A stretch of 64,000 nt of DNA from CAG-177 sp964587915 (GCA_964587915.1 CAZPMK010000001.1:62001-126000), one strand, 5' to 3'; shown: positions 24,563-32,575, numbered from the stretch's first letter. Notes: generated by a model not told the origin, from the sequence alone. Made by a program: numbers and translations.

Positions 24563-25106
24563 AGCTTAAATCTGTTTGAGGATGCGTTACGGTGTCACTT
24601 TCCGAGGCTTGAGATTGATTTTGCCTCTCGGGAAAATCGAAGCCGTGCATGAAGCCGCCCTGTTCGAGAGAGCAGATATCTCCGCCGATAACCCTGCCCT
24701 CATATACAAGCAAATTTGCCTGTACAACGCCGATTCGGTTTTCAAATTCGGGATAATTCAAAATGTTGTAAGTCCATCTTTTCGCCCGAACACCCTTGTA
24801 CAGCTCCAAATCCAAGCCCTGAGCCTTGTTCATTTCGGCGTATTCGGTATACCCCTTGTCAAAGTCCTGCGGAATGATGACCTCGCTGACCTCTGCGGGG
24901 TCCTCCGAAACGCTCCAGCCGAATTGCGAAAGAAACGCAAGCCGCTGAGAGGCATCCTCCGCCTTGTAGCTTATCACGGAATCGTGAGCCGTTTGAGTAT
25001 TACGGCTTTTTCCCGTGACGAAAACGAGTACGCCGACTGCGGCAATTATTGCGGCAACAGTCAATGCGATTTTCGCTTTTGAGGTTTTTACTGAGAAAAC
25101 AAACAT
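24561..25106 (-). CDS. DUF4830-domain membrane-anchored protein
   Basis: The 181-residue protein has one N-terminal membrane helix (about 12-32: a run ending AAVGVLVFVTG) and an extracytoplasmic domain matching the DUF4830 pattern: RLAFLSQFGWSVSEDPAEVSEVIIPQDFD, then an LDLELYKG segment, RWTYNILNYPE and a short C-terminal strand block. A serine-, glutamine- and threonine-rich tail follows. The function of DUF4830 is unknown. ATG at 25104-25106 is preferred over a start 39 bases upstream because an AGGCGGTG site precedes it and the membrane signal begins there. The gene follows a YfcE-type phosphoesterase gene by about 40 bases on the same strand. Confidence 0.8.
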   Translation of the reverse strand: MFVFSVKTSKAKIALTVAAIIAAVGVLVFVTGKSRNTQTAHDSVISYKAEDASQRLAFLSQFGWSVSEDPAEVSEVIIPQDFDKGYTEYAEMNKAQGLDLELYKGVRAKRWTYNILNYPEFENRIGVVQANLLVYEGRVIGGDICSLEQGGFMHGFDFPERQNQSQASESDTVTHPQTDLS

Positions 25107-25148
25107 AAAATCACCGCCTGCTACAACAATATGAAGCGGCGGCATTTT

Positions 25149-25607
25149 TTATGACTTTGCGTTAATGCAGGCAATTCCGTTCGGCGTTATGTCGATAATT
25201 CCGTAACAGCCCGTCATTGCCGCACCGGGATTCATAATATACAAACCGTCCTCATAGCGTGTAACGGGAGTGTGAGTGTGACCGTATAATAAAATACGGG
25301 CGTTGATTTTAAAGGCTCTTTCAACGGCAGCACCGTCACCGTACTTGACATTGTATTTGTGACCGTGCATACAGAGAATTTTCACTCCGCCGACAATCTC
25401 AAAAAGCTCATCGGGCAGGGCAGAGCAGAAATCGCAGTTTCCGGCTACGGAGAAAATCTTTTTACCGTCAAGCAGAGGGAGAAGTCTGTCAAAATCACGC
25501 TCTCCGTCACCGAGAAAAATTACGGCATCAGCCTCGGGATGAAGCGTTATCGCCCTTTCCGCGGGAAATATGTTGCCGTGAATATCCGAAAACACAAGGA
25601 TTCTCAT
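25149..25607 (-). CDS. YfcE/MJ0936-type metallophosphoesterase
   Basis: A 152-residue small calcineurin-like phosphoesterase, the normal length for the YfcE group. Metal-binding motifs are all present: FSDIHGN (8-14), FLGDGERD (about 31-38), VAGNCDF (about 55-61), CMHGHKYNVKYGD near 80 and LYGHTHTPV (about 108-116). Known members hydrolyse phosphodiesters in vitro and their natural substrate is unclear. It is cytosolic. The gene precedes the DUF4830 gene on the minus strand; the CGGAGCG site lies before the ATG. Confidence 0.92.
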   Translation of the reverse strand: MRILVFSDIHGNIFPAERAITLHPEADAVIFLGDGERDFDRLLPLLDGKKIFSVAGNCDFCSALPDELFEIVGGVKILCMHGHKYNVKYGDGAAVERAFKINARILLYGHTHTPVTRYEDGLYIMNPGAAMTGCYGIIDITPNGIACINAKS

Positions 25608-25709
25608 ATGTTCGCTCCGTTCTACATTTCAATAAAATCACATATGTTAGTATAGTACATTACGAACGGAAAATCAATTGATTTTATTTCAGAAAAGGCG
25701 GTGATTTCG

Positions 25710-25922
25710 ATGAGTAAGGACAATTTGTCTGCCGAGGAGCTGCTCAAAATGGCGGAAAAATCAACAATCTCAAGCCCTCGGGAGCTTCTCGGGGCGGTTG
25801 AAAAAAGGCTTTCTCCGGAGAAGAAAAACGAGCTTGCCAATATTCTTAAAGATAAAAAAGCTATTGAGGAGCTTCTCAAAAGCGAACAGGCACAAAGGCT
25901 GATGAAGCAATTTAAGAAGTAA
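25710..25922 (+). CDS. Small conserved-looking protein, first of a three-gene set
   Basis: A 70-residue, highly charged, helical protein without cysteines, signal or membrane segment. It reads as two helices (AEELLKMAEK and PEKKNELANILKDKKAIEELLKSEQAQRLMKQFKK). The ATG at 25710 follows GGCGGTG by 6 bases, and the in-frame GTG at 25701 overlaps that site. I do not recognise a named family. The downstream gene begins 12 bases later and is also helical and charged, so the two may bind one another. Function unknown. Confidence 0.7.
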   Translation: MSKDNLSAEELLKMAEKSTISSPRELLGAVEKRLSPEKKNELANILKDKKAIEELLKSEQAQRLMKQFKK

Positions 25923-25934
25923 GCGGGGAAAAAG

Positions 25935-26282
25935 ATGGACGGCATAAACGATATACTGTCAAGCCTGAGTGCGGATGACATTGAAAATCTGAAAAACGCC
26001 GCCGCAGAGCTTTTCGGTTCGCCGTCGGAGGAGGAGGAAGCACCGCCCGAAACGCAGGCACCCGATATTTCAAAGCTGCTCGGCAACGCACAAATGATGG
26101 CAAAGTTAGCTTCGATAATGGGTGCGATGAATACGCCCGACTGCCGTACCCGTCTGCTTGAAGCGTTAAAGCCCCTGCTCAGCGAAAAGAGGAGAAGGAG
26201 GGCTGATGAGGCAATGCAAATAATGAAGCTGCTCGACATAATGCCTACACTCATGCAGCTTATGGGCGGCGATAAAAAATGA
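25935..26282 (+). CDS. Small hypothetical protein, second of the three-gene set
   Basis: A 115-residue protein: a helical N-terminus (MDGINDILSSLSADDIENLKNAAAELF), an acidic low-complexity linker (SPSEEEEAPPETQAP), and a C-terminal helical half that is basic and hydrophobic (SEKRRRRADEAMQIMKLLDIMPTLMQLMGG). The last part could sit on a membrane. The stop overlaps the next small gene's ATG (ATGA). No named family recognised. Gene spacing of 12 bases upstream and overlap downstream argue for a functional unit. Confidence 0.7.
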   Translation: MDGINDILSSLSADDIENLKNAAAELFGSPSEEEEAPPETQAPDISKLLGNAQMMAKLASIMGAMNTPDCRTRLLEALKPLLSEKRRRRADEAMQIMKLLDIMPTLMQLMGGDKK

Positions 26283-26398
26283 ATATGATAACGGCGGATT
26301 CCGATATCGGCATCGTTTTGCCGCTTATTCTGCTGATTTCTCGGGAAAATAATGACTTTTCGCTCATTCTTGCGCTGGTTTATATTATTGCGGCTTGA
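26279..26398 (+). CDS. 39-residue hydrophobic protein overlapping the preceding gene
   Basis: ATG at 26279 overlaps the TGA of the gene before (ATGA), and GGGCGGC lies upstream as a possible ribosome site. The product has two short hydrophobic stretches, IGIVLPLILLIS and SLILALVYIIAA, separated by the charged RENNDF. It could be one or two membrane passes. The overlap and the hydrophobic pattern support a real coupled gene, but the short length means chance cannot be excluded. Confidence 0.5.
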   Translation: MNMITADSDIGIVLPLILLISRENNDFSLILALVYIIAA

Positions 26399-26446
26399 AA
26401 ATTTTGCAAAAGTAGTGTAGAATGTATGTGAAAAGGAGTGGAAGCA

Positions 26447-26698
26447 ATGGAATACAAATACAGAACAAGCGGCACCTGCTCACGCTCGATCAGCTTCGAG
26501 ATTGAAAACGGTACTGTTAAGAACGTCAGCTTTGAGGGCGGATGCAACGGAAATCTCAAGGGTATCGGTGCGATAGTCGAGGGAATGAAGGTTGAGGATG
26601 TCATAAACAGACTCAGCGGCATTCGTTGCGGATTTAAGAGCACCTCCTGTCCCGACCAGCTTGCCAGAGCCTTAAAGGAGGCAACGGGCAATGAGTGA
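26447..26698 (+). CDS. TSCPD-domain protein (TIGR03905-type)
   Basis: The 83-residue protein matches the small TSCPD family related to the C-terminal domain of class II ribonucleotide reductases. Its hallmark TSCPDQLARAL lies near residue 67, and conserved-looking cysteines sit at about 11, 31, 60 and 65 (SGTCSRSISF, EGGCNGNLKGI, GIRCGFK). A metal or thiol role is likely, but the function of the stand-alone form is not established. The ATG at 26447 is chosen because AAGGAG lies 8 bases upstream. Its end overlaps the next gene's start. Confidence 0.9.
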   Translation: MEYKYRTSGTCSRSISFEIENGTVKNVSFEGGCNGNLKGIGAIVEGMKVEDVINRLSGIRCGFKSTSCPDQLARALKEATGNE

Positions 26699-27182
26699 CA
26701 GGGATAAAAACATACGCCTGACTTTTTATGTTGTGTGTGGTCTGCTTCTCGGAGCACCGTTCATATGGAAAACGGTAAAGCTCATACCGGAGCTGCTTAA
26801 AACTCTGCCGAACGCCGCAGAAATACTTGCGGCAACGGGCTACACCGTGCTTGTCATCGCTTCTCTTGCGGTGGCGTTCAAGCTCGGAGAGGCACTTTGG
26901 CTGAAAATAGTCGGTATATATTCTGTCGTCGGACTTGTGGTGTGCGGTCTTTCGATGCTCACCCGTGCCCTCGGTGCAACCGATGTGTTCGCCGTGCTTT
27001 TTGAAATATTCTGTGCACCCTTCTACGGCGTGGATTCTCCGCTTGCGGTCATGGTCATTCTTCTTGTCATCATGGTGACGGCAAACGTAATGCTCAACCG
27101 TGTTCCGCCGAAACAGCAGAATGCTCCGCAGCAGAGCAATCAGAACAGTCAGAGCAGTCAGAGCAGTAACGAAAATTCATAA
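26691..27182 (+). CDS. Hypothetical four-helix membrane protein
   Basis: A 163-residue protein with about four hydrophobic segments (near 10-30, 43-65, 70-95, 112-135) and a polar tail rich in Gln, Ser and Asn built from short repeats (QNSQSSQSSNENS). The ATG overlaps the 3' end of the TSCPD gene by eight bases, so the two are coupled. No named family recognised and no catalytic motif visible. The tail probably lies in the cytosol or periplasm as a flexible extension. Confidence 0.7.
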   Translation: MSDRDKNIRLTFYVVCGLLLGAPFIWKTVKLIPELLKTLPNAAEILAATGYTVLVIASLAVAFKLGEALWLKIVGIYSVVGLVVCGLSMLTRALGATDVFAVLFEIFCAPFYGVDSPLAVMVILLVIMVTANVMLNRVPPKQQNAPQQSNQNSQSSQSSNENS

Positions 27183-27189
27183 GTCAAAC

Positions 27190-27258
27190 GCCCTCGGCAG
27201 TGATGTCGGGGGCATTTATAATAAGAGGAGCATCGCAGGTGTTGACCCGCAATGCTCC
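27190..27258. terminator. Two hairpins between convergent genes
   Basis: GCCCTCG (27190-27196) pairs with CGGGGGC (27207-27213) and is followed by ATTTATA. GGAGCAT (27227-27233) pairs with ATGCTCC (27252-27258), followed by a T-rich tract on both strands. They probably terminate the membrane-protein gene and the minus-strand lipoprotein gene respectively. Confidence 0.5.
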
Positions 27259-27273
27259 GAAATTTTTACTTTT

Positions 27274-29286
27274 TTATTTTGAGGAGAGCTTAAACTCGCT
27301 GAGGAATGCCGCAATTTTTTCTGCCGTATTGCCCTTGAAGTAGCCGTCCTTTGAGGATGTCTGACCGCAGACGTAAACGGTTGAACCGTTTGAGCAGATG
27401 CCTCTCGGAGAATCTACGCCGCTGCCGGCAAAGGAGCGAATCGTCTGAGCCTTGCCGTATTCGGAAACAACATAAACGAAAGCGTCCTTGTCGCCGAGAT
27501 TCTGTATCGGGAAGTCACGGTTGGTCGAGGTGGTATAACCTGCTACGGCATATCCGCCGGGGACCTTCGCTATTCCGCTGAGAATGTCGTTCTCAAATCC
27601 GATGAGGGGAAGGGTCCACATGATTTTTGAGTCACCGTTGATTCTGATTACGACTGCGTCGGTAGTGCCCTTGTTTCCGCCGTTATAGAAGCCCTCAAAG
27701 GTGCCGTCGGGAGAAACACCGGAGCAGGAGTATTGACCTGCGATAACACAGCCGCCGTCCTCGGAAGCAATTACCGACGGGAATTCGGCAGAGCCGGTGA
27801 GATAGATGGTTTTTGTCCATACCTTTTTAAGTGTGGAGGAGAATTTGAAAACGATGGTCGTCCTTTTTGCCTTCTTTACGCCCTCGATACCTGCAAAGCC
27901 GCCGTCATCGTTGACATTGATGCAAACGCCGAAAATGTCACCGTTTGAAGCAACTGCAAGACCGTCAAAGCTGCAATGGTAGGTTCCGCCGATGGCAAAT
28001 TTGTTTGTGATGTTGCCGTTGGCATCGAGCTTGAATACAAACGCCGTGGTCGGTTCATTCGTTATTCCCGAGAAATCCAAATCGGTGGATTTAGATTTTC
28101 CGCCGATAACAAAGCCGCCGTCGGGAGTGGCTTCAACGGCATAAATGATATCGCCGTCGCTGCCGCCTATCGCCTTTGTCCAGAGCTTTTCGCCCTTGTT
28201 GCTGTACTTTGAAACAATGCCCTCAAGAGAGCCTTTGCACTTGTAATTTTCATCGGAGGTGATGTTCGTTGCGAGGGTCTGACCGACTACGATTATACTG
28301 CCGTCCTTGAGCACCGCAACATCCTCATAAGTGGTGAGGTCGTTACCTGCGAGAACGCTCTGCCATTTTTGATTGCCGTTTTTATCATATTTTACGACAA
28401 TACCGTTGGAAACACCGGATTCACCGTCACCTTTTGCATTAAGATATGTTATTCCGACAGTAACAATGCCGCCGTCCGAGGTCAATGCGTTTGCCCTGAA
28501 TATGTTGGTAGAGCTGCTCGAGAAAATCTGCTTAAAGCCCTCATTGACGGAATTTGTCTGAACAAGCGTTGTTCCCGCAAAAATAGTTTGCTTCTGAGTG
28601 AACGATACGGGCTGATTCGGAGGAAGTATACCCGTGTTCTTCTTCGTTGTGACAACGGGATCATTCTTCTTGGTCGGTTCCGCCGTGCCGCCGTTATTCT
28701 GAGTGGGCTTGGGATCGTTGCCGTTTTGCGTGGGGTTCTGAACGGGATTTGTCGGTCTGGGCTGAGGCTTTACGATATCAACTCCGCCCTGATTGTTGGT
28801 AACTGCGGTCATGCCGTTGTCGCCCGCAACCTGAGAAATTTTAATATAATCATCCTTGGATATGTTGCTGACATCCTTGATGCTTGCCTTGCTCATTATT
28901 TCGTTGACTTCATCCTGTGAAACCTTGGTAACGGGGATATCCTCTTTCTTGATAACGGTGTTTCCGCTGCCGTCGGTCTCAATGGTGTAGCCCTTATCCT
29001 TTGCGGCTTCTTCAACCTTTTGAAGCTGATCGGGTGTGAGCTTGTTGAGGTCGCCGTTGAAATCCTTGGCATCACTGCCGAGAGCCTCGTTGACAAGGTC
29101 GGCAAGCTCAACGCTGCTGATTGTAACCGGCTCGTATACGGAATCTCCGCCGAACCAGCTTTCATCGGGTGAAAGTGTTCCGCTGCTGTCATCGCTCGGA
29201 TTTTTCGGACTGCAAGCGGCAAAAATCGAAAGAATCATGAACAGGCAGAGTAAAATGCTTACCGCCTTGAAAGTCTTGCTTTTCAT
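27274..29286 (-). CDS. Lipoprotein with C-terminal beta-propeller-like repeats
   Basis: A 670-residue exported lipoprotein: signal with IFAAC lipobox (Cys about 25), an N-terminal helical region with three similar segments built on a 'D(F)xxxLxKL(T)xDQLxKV' pattern (about 60-165), a Pro/Thr/Asn linker (about 170-225), and a propeller-like domain (about 230-665). The propeller is shown by seven spaced beta hairpins of the form DGGxxxxG: DGGIVTVGITY, DGSIIVVGQT, DGGFVIGGKS, NGDIFGVCIN, DGGCVIAGQYS, PGGYAVAGYT and STVYVCGQTS, each about 50-60 residues apart. There are no catalytic residues that I can name; such proteins usually bind proteins or carbohydrates at the cell surface. Monocistronic on the minus strand. 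Confidence 0.85.
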   Translation of the reverse strand: MKSKTFKAVSILLCLFMILSIFAACSPKNPSDDSSGTLSPDESWFGGDSVYEPVTISSVELADLVNEALGSDAKDFNGDLNKLTPDQLQKVEEAAKDKGYTIETDGSGNTVIKKEDIPVTKVSQDEVNEIMSKASIKDVSNISKDDYIKISQVAGDNGMTAVTNNQGGVDIVKPQPRPTNPVQNPTQNGNDPKPTQNNGGTAEPTKKNDPVVTTKKNTGILPPNQPVSFTQKQTIFAGTTLVQTNSVNEGFKQIFSSSSTNIFRANALTSDGGIVTVGITYLNAKGDGESGVSNGIVVKYDKNGNQKWQSVLAGNDLTTYEDVAVLKDGSIIVVGQTLATNITSDENYKCKGSLEGIVSKYSNKGEKLWTKAIGGSDGDIIYAVEATPDGGFVIGGKSKSTDLDFSGITNEPTTAFVFKLDANGNITNKFAIGGTYHCSFDGLAVASNGDIFGVCINVNDDGGFAGIEGVKKAKRTTIVFKFSSTLKKVWTKTIYLTGSAEFPSVIASEDGGCVIAGQYSCSGVSPDGTFEGFYNGGNKGTTDAVVIRINGDSKIMWTLPLIGFENDILSGIAKVPGGYAVAGYTTSTNRDFPIQNLGDKDAFVYVVSEYGKAQTIRSFAGSGVDSPRGICSNGSTVYVCGQTSSKDGYFKGNTAEKIAAFLSEFKLSSK

Positions 29287-29343
29287 AAGGTTCCTCCCAT
29301 AGTATACAAAAATACAATATTGCGAAGAGAATACTTCTGTATA

Positions 29344-29372
29344 ATTCTAACACAATGTTTTAATAAAAGCAA
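29344..29372 (-). promoter_or_regulatory. Promoter of the propeller lipoprotein gene
   Basis: On the minus strand TTGCTT (29367-29372), a 17-base spacer and TAGAAT (29344-29349), about 55 bases before the start codon. Confidence 0.5.
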
Positions 29373-29485
29373 CTGTTTTTATTATCCTGTTCGTTTTTTA
29401 ACAGATAATTTAAAAACTATCTTTAATTTTGCTCGCTTTTGTAATATAATCATTGTTAACGGTTGTGACTACGGAGGATGATTTT

Positions 29486-30121
29486 GTGACCGAAAAAGAA
29501 AGAGCAATTCTTGCAATACAAGCACTTGAAAAGAAATATCCCGAAGCGATATGCTCGCTGAATGCCGAAAATCCGCTTCAGCTTCTCATTGCAACACGAC
29601 TTTCCGCCCAATGCACCGATGCAAGGGTGAACCTTGTAACACCCGCGTTGTTCGCAAAATATAAAACCGCCGAGGATTTCGCGGCGGCGGCTCCCGAGGA
29701 TGTCGAGGAGCTTATCCGCTCCTGCGGCTTTTTCAGAACAAAAGCAAGGGATATCATCGGAATGTGCCGAAAAATCATTGACGATTTTGACGGTAAAGTG
29801 CCCGATTCGCTTGAAAAGCTGACCTCTCTGCCGGGGGTCGGAAGAAAAACGGCGAATCTCATCATGGGTGATGTATACGGAGCACCCGCCGTTGTTGCGG
29901 ATACTCATTTGATAAGGATTTCCAATCTGCTGGGACTTGTTTCAACGAAGGACCCGCTGAAGGTTGAGCTTCGTCTGCGAGAGCTTCTGCCGCCCGAAAA
30001 AAGCAATGATTTTTGCCACAGATGCGTTCTCCACGGCAGAGACACCTGTATTTCGGGCAGACCCAAATGTTCCGAGTGCGTAATGAAAGATTTTTGCCCG
30101 TCAAGCAAAGGACGAGAGTAA
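29486..30121 (+). CDS. nth: Endonuclease III (DNA glycosylase/AP lyase)
   Basis: Nth removes oxidised pyrimidines. The 211-residue protein shows LSAQCTDARVN near residue 38, the helix-hairpin-helix LPGVGRKTANLI near 113 with the catalytic lysine, VVADTHLIRIS with the catalytic aspartate, and the C-terminal [4Fe-4S] set C-x6-C-x2-C-x5-C (CISGRPKCSECVMKDFC). GTG at 29486 is the start because CGGAGG lies 8 bases before it; the TTG at 29453 has no site. A TATAAT lies at 29445-29450. The 3' end overlaps the convergent gene at 30101-30373 by 21 bases. Confidence 0.95.
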   Translation: MTEKERAILAIQALEKKYPEAICSLNAENPLQLLIATRLSAQCTDARVNLVTPALFAKYKTAEDFAAAAPEDVEELIRSCGFFRTKARDIIGMCRKIIDDFDGKVPDSLEKLTSLPGVGRKTANLIMGDVYGAPAVVADTHLIRISNLLGLVSTKDPLKVELRLRELLPPEKSNDFCHRCVLHGRDTCISGRPKCSECVMKDFCPSSKGRE

Positions 30122-30373
30122 AAACGCCGCCGCACTGACCGCCGCTCCCGCACAAGCCGCCGCACCGAGGCTCAATGCCGCACGCAGCTTGTTTTTACGC
30201 AGTCTTGATGCAGGCGGTATTCCTGCACTTTGGGCAATTATCGTTGCCCGCTCCCGCAGGTCGCCCTCACTGACTGCCGAAAATTCCGGCTTTATAAAAA
30301 ACAACACCTTTTCAAAATATTCGCATTGTGTCTGCGATATTTCAACAACCTGACGGTTTACACCCTTTATCAA
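30101..30373 (-). CDS. Small single-pass membrane protein, unknown function
   Basis: A 90-residue protein with a soluble N-terminal part (GVNRQVVEISQTQCEYFEKVLFFIKPEF), a charged middle (SEGDLRERATIIA) and a C-terminal hydrophobic helix rich in alanine (ALSLGAAACAGAAVSAAAFLL). This resembles a small conserved protein seen in many clostridia, but I cannot name a family. The start is probably the TTG at 30371-30373, since no ATG or GTG is in frame and AAGGGAG lies 10 bases upstream. It runs tail to tail with nth, overlapping 21 bases. The start call is the weakest part. Confidence 0.7.
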   Translation of the reverse strand: MIKGVNRQVVEISQTQCEYFEKVLFFIKPEFSAVSEGDLRERATIIAQSAGIPPASRLRKNKLRAALSLGAAACAGAAVSAAAFLLSSFA

Positions 30374-30483
30374 TACGGTTATTCTCCCTTCGGCTTCTTT
30401 TCCCTGTTATTTTGAACAGAGCAAGGTTCTTTTATTCCGACGCTTTGTTATACTTTTTGTATATTCACCTTTTCTTCTCGGAG

Positions 30484-30601
30484 TGTGGAAAAGTGCGTGG
30501 AAAAGTTGAATAACCGTTGTAAAAATCGCTTATTTTTCAAGAGTTTTGTCGTGTGGATAAAGTATGGTGCCTTTTTAGAAATATACTGAACGTTATCCAC
30601 A
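30484..30601. promoter_or_regulatory. Cluster of DnaA boxes upstream of the OGG-type glycosylase
   Basis: The 314-base gap 30374-30687 has no gene. It contains two perfect DnaA boxes in opposite orientation, TGTGGATAA (30552-30560, complement of TTATCCACA) and TTATCCACA (30593-30601), plus the one-mismatch variants TGTGGAAAA (30484-30492) and CGTGGAAAA (30496-30504). The surrounding sequence is AT-rich. The cluster could titrate DnaA or regulate the adjacent gene. No dnaA, dnaN or other origin gene lies near, so an origin is unlikely. Confidence 0.7.
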
Positions 30602-30687
30602 CTTTACAAAACCTCGAAAAAAGTCGAACGCGAATCCGATATTTCCGCAGAAAACAGCACAAAAATATTACAGTTCGGAGAATTTTT

Positions 30688-31518
30688 ATGTCTGAAATTG
30701 CCATTGCTCAAAATTCCAAAAAGGATATAACAATCAGCTGTCCGTGCTTGAATGTTCCTCTTTCACTCGACTGCGGACAGGCATTCCGTTGGAGCAAAAC
30801 ACCCGACGGAGATATGCACGGAGTTGCGTTTTCGTGTGCCTTGACCGTTCGTCAAAGCGGAGATAAAATTACATTTTGCGGCGTTGACGAGGCGGATATG
30901 AAGAATATCTGGAGTCCTTATTTTGACCTTGAAAGGGATTATTCCGCCATATGCGAACGCCTTTGCGTTGATGCAAATCTGAGCAGGGCTATAGGTGAGT
31001 TTTCGGGCATTCGTATTCTGCGGCAAGAGCCGTGGGAGACTCTCTGTTCCTTTATTATTTCTCAAAACAACAATATCCCCCGAATCAAGGGGATAATCGA
31101 CCGCTTGTGCCGTTTGCTCGGTGAACCGCTCGGCGGTGATGATTTTGCATTCCCGAGTGCCGAAACCGTTGCGGCGGCAGGCGTTGAGGGTCTTGCACCG
31201 CTCAGAGCGGGCTTCCGTGCAAAGTACATAATTGATGCCGCCGAAAAAGTTGCACGGGGTGAGGTGGATTTTGATGCAATTGCCGAGAATCCCATCGAAT
31301 ACGGGCGTGAGGATCTTATGAAAATCAAGGGAGTCGGTGCAAAGGTTGCGGAATGTACGCTTCTTTACGGCTTCGGAAAAATTGATGCTTTTCCCGTCGA
31401 TGTCTGGGTAAAGCGAATAATGGCGGAAATGTATCCCGACGGCTTGCCCGAGTGCACAAACGGCGTTCGCGGCATTGCACAGCAGTATCTTTTCCATTGG
31501 CGCAGAAATCAGGAATGA
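30688..31518 (+). CDS. ogg: 8-oxoguanine DNA glycosylase (OGG1-type, HhH-GPD)
   Basis: A 276-residue glycosylase/AP lyase that removes 8-oxoguanine. The N-terminal OGG domain contains LDCGQAFRWSK near residue 33, and SQNNNIPRIKGIIDRLC lies near 130. The helix-hairpin-helix LMKIKGVGAKVAECTLLYGF (about 210-230) carries the catalytic lysine, and FPVDVWVKRIM has the catalytic aspartate. ATG 30688 is used because CGGAG lies 7 bases upstream and homology starts there; upstream in-frame sequence covers the DnaA-box region and is not coding. The eukaryotic-like OGG1 form is common in clostridia. It lies near nth, giving two base-excision enzymes within 2 kb. Confidence 0.93.
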   Translation: MSEIAIAQNSKKDITISCPCLNVPLSLDCGQAFRWSKTPDGDMHGVAFSCALTVRQSGDKITFCGVDEADMKNIWSPYFDLERDYSAICERLCVDANLSRAIGEFSGIRILRQEPWETLCSFIISQNNNIPRIKGIIDRLCRLLGEPLGGDDFAFPSAETVAAAGVEGLAPLRAGFRAKYIIDAAEKVARGEVDFDAIAENPIEYGREDLMKIKGVGAKVAECTLLYGFGKIDAFPVDVWVKRIMAEMYPDGLPECTNGVRGIAQQYLFHWRRNQE

Positions 31519-31570
31519 TTCCCCATCGTCATATTTGATTATAATATATAACATTTTTATTTTTTGACTA

Positions 31571-31599
31571 TTGACAAAACGCCTTTTATGTAGTACATT
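31571..31599 (+). promoter_or_regulatory. Promoter of the 31.7-kb lipoprotein gene
   Basis: TTGACA (31571-31576), a 17-base spacer and TACATT (31594-31599). The -35 hexamer is perfect and the -10 matches 4 of 6. It leaves a leader of about 65 bases. Confidence 0.55.
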
Positions 31600-31673
31600 T
31601 ATAGTACCTAATCGGCGGAGCTTGCGACTAAACTGTGCAATCTGCCAAAGAAAAACATATTGGAGGAAATCAC

Positions 31674-32552
31674 ATGAAAAAGATTCTTGCTCTTCTCCTT
31701 GCCTTCGCAATGCTCTTTGCATTCGCAGCTTGCGGCGGTAACGGTGAGGACGAAACCACCGCTCCCGAGACCACAACCGACCTCTTTGCTGAACTCGAGG
31801 ATGACACCACCGTTGCTCCCGTTGAGGGCGACACCACTGCCGCTCCCGTAGAGAACAGCGACGTTGCAGATCCGTCAGCAGTTGTTGATCCTTCCGCTGA
31901 TGCTTCGGCTGCTTCCGAGGTTTCCACCGAGGCTGCTAATCCGAACGCTCTCAACAGCAAGGATACCGCAGAGGTTGTTGCTTTCTATCTTAAGGCTTAC
32001 AATGCTACCAATCCCGCTCCCAAGGGTCATTCAACCATGAAGCTCGACGGCGCCATCACCGGTGACGGTGCTCTCGGTACGGTTCTCAAGGTTGCTTCTC
32101 CCATCGTTGAGAGCACTCTCGAAAAGAACTCCGTTGAAACAGATTACATTCCCGGTAAGGGCAAGCTCGCCGCCGCTGACGTAACCAAGGCACAGGCTGT
32201 TTCCAAGAACGGCGTTACCGAAATCACCATTCAGCTTAAAGACCAGACCGACGGCCCCGAGGCAGATCCTCACACCGCAGGCCCCGTTGCAAGAGGTATC
32301 GGTACTCTCGGTAACATCAACAATGCTATCGAATCCCTCGGCGCTGAGCTTTACAGCGGCAGAGAGACCATCAAGCTCACCTACACCAACGCTTACATCA
32401 AGTGCAAGGTTGACGAGAACACCGGTAAGATTATCGGCGGCGACTGGCACTATTCAGTTAAGATTTTCGTTGGCGAAGCTGAAATCAAGCTCGGTCTTAA
32501 GTTCACCGCTAAGAACCTCAGAGGTTGCGTTGACTACACCGTTCATATCTAA
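31674..32552 (+). CDS. Lipoprotein of unknown function, codon-optimised
   Basis: A 292-residue lipoprotein: MKKILALLLAFAMLFAFAAC signal with the lipobox Cys at about 20, then a Thr/Ala/Asp/Glu-rich acidic linker (about 25-95), then a compact domain from VAFYLKAYNAT to the end. The domain holds a polar strand-rich region ending in IIGGDWHYSVKIFVGEAEI and LGLKFTAKNLRGCVDY. I do not recognise the fold; it could be a lipid-binding or scaffold-like domain. ATG 31674 follows GGAGGA. Codons are strikingly biased to C-ending and GCT/GTT forms compared with neighbours, a sign of high expression. It is a single gene between a promoter and a strong terminator. Confidence 0.85.
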   Translation: MKKILALLLAFAMLFAFAACGGNGEDETTAPETTTDLFAELEDDTTVAPVEGDTTAAPVENSDVADPSAVVDPSADASAASEVSTEAANPNALNSKDTAEVVAFYLKAYNATNPAPKGHSTMKLDGAITGDGALGTVLKVASPIVESTLEKNSVETDYIPGKGKLAAADVTKAQAVSKNGVTEITIQLKDQTDGPEADPHTAGPVARGIGTLGNINNAIESLGAELYSGRETIKLTYTNAYIKCKVDENTGKIIGGDWHYSVKIFVGEAEIKLGLKFTAKNLRGCVDYTVHI

Positions 32553-32575
32553 TCAAGTTAAAAACGCATAATAAA

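Noticed and set aside
27118..27180. Short repeats of CAGAGCAGT-type units considered as a CRISPR or tandem-repeat array
   Set aside because: They encode the Gln/Ser/Asn-rich tail of the membrane protein at 26691-27182. The units are 9 bases and there are no spacers.
30484..30601. DnaA-box cluster considered as the chromosomal origin
   Set aside because: No dnaA, dnaN, gyrase, rpmH or parAB genes are adjacent, and there are only two perfect boxes.
30763..31776. Minus-strand open frame of 337 codons
   Set aside because: It is antisense to the OGG-type glycosylase, whose catalytic motifs are intact. The translated product is low-complexity, with no family signature.
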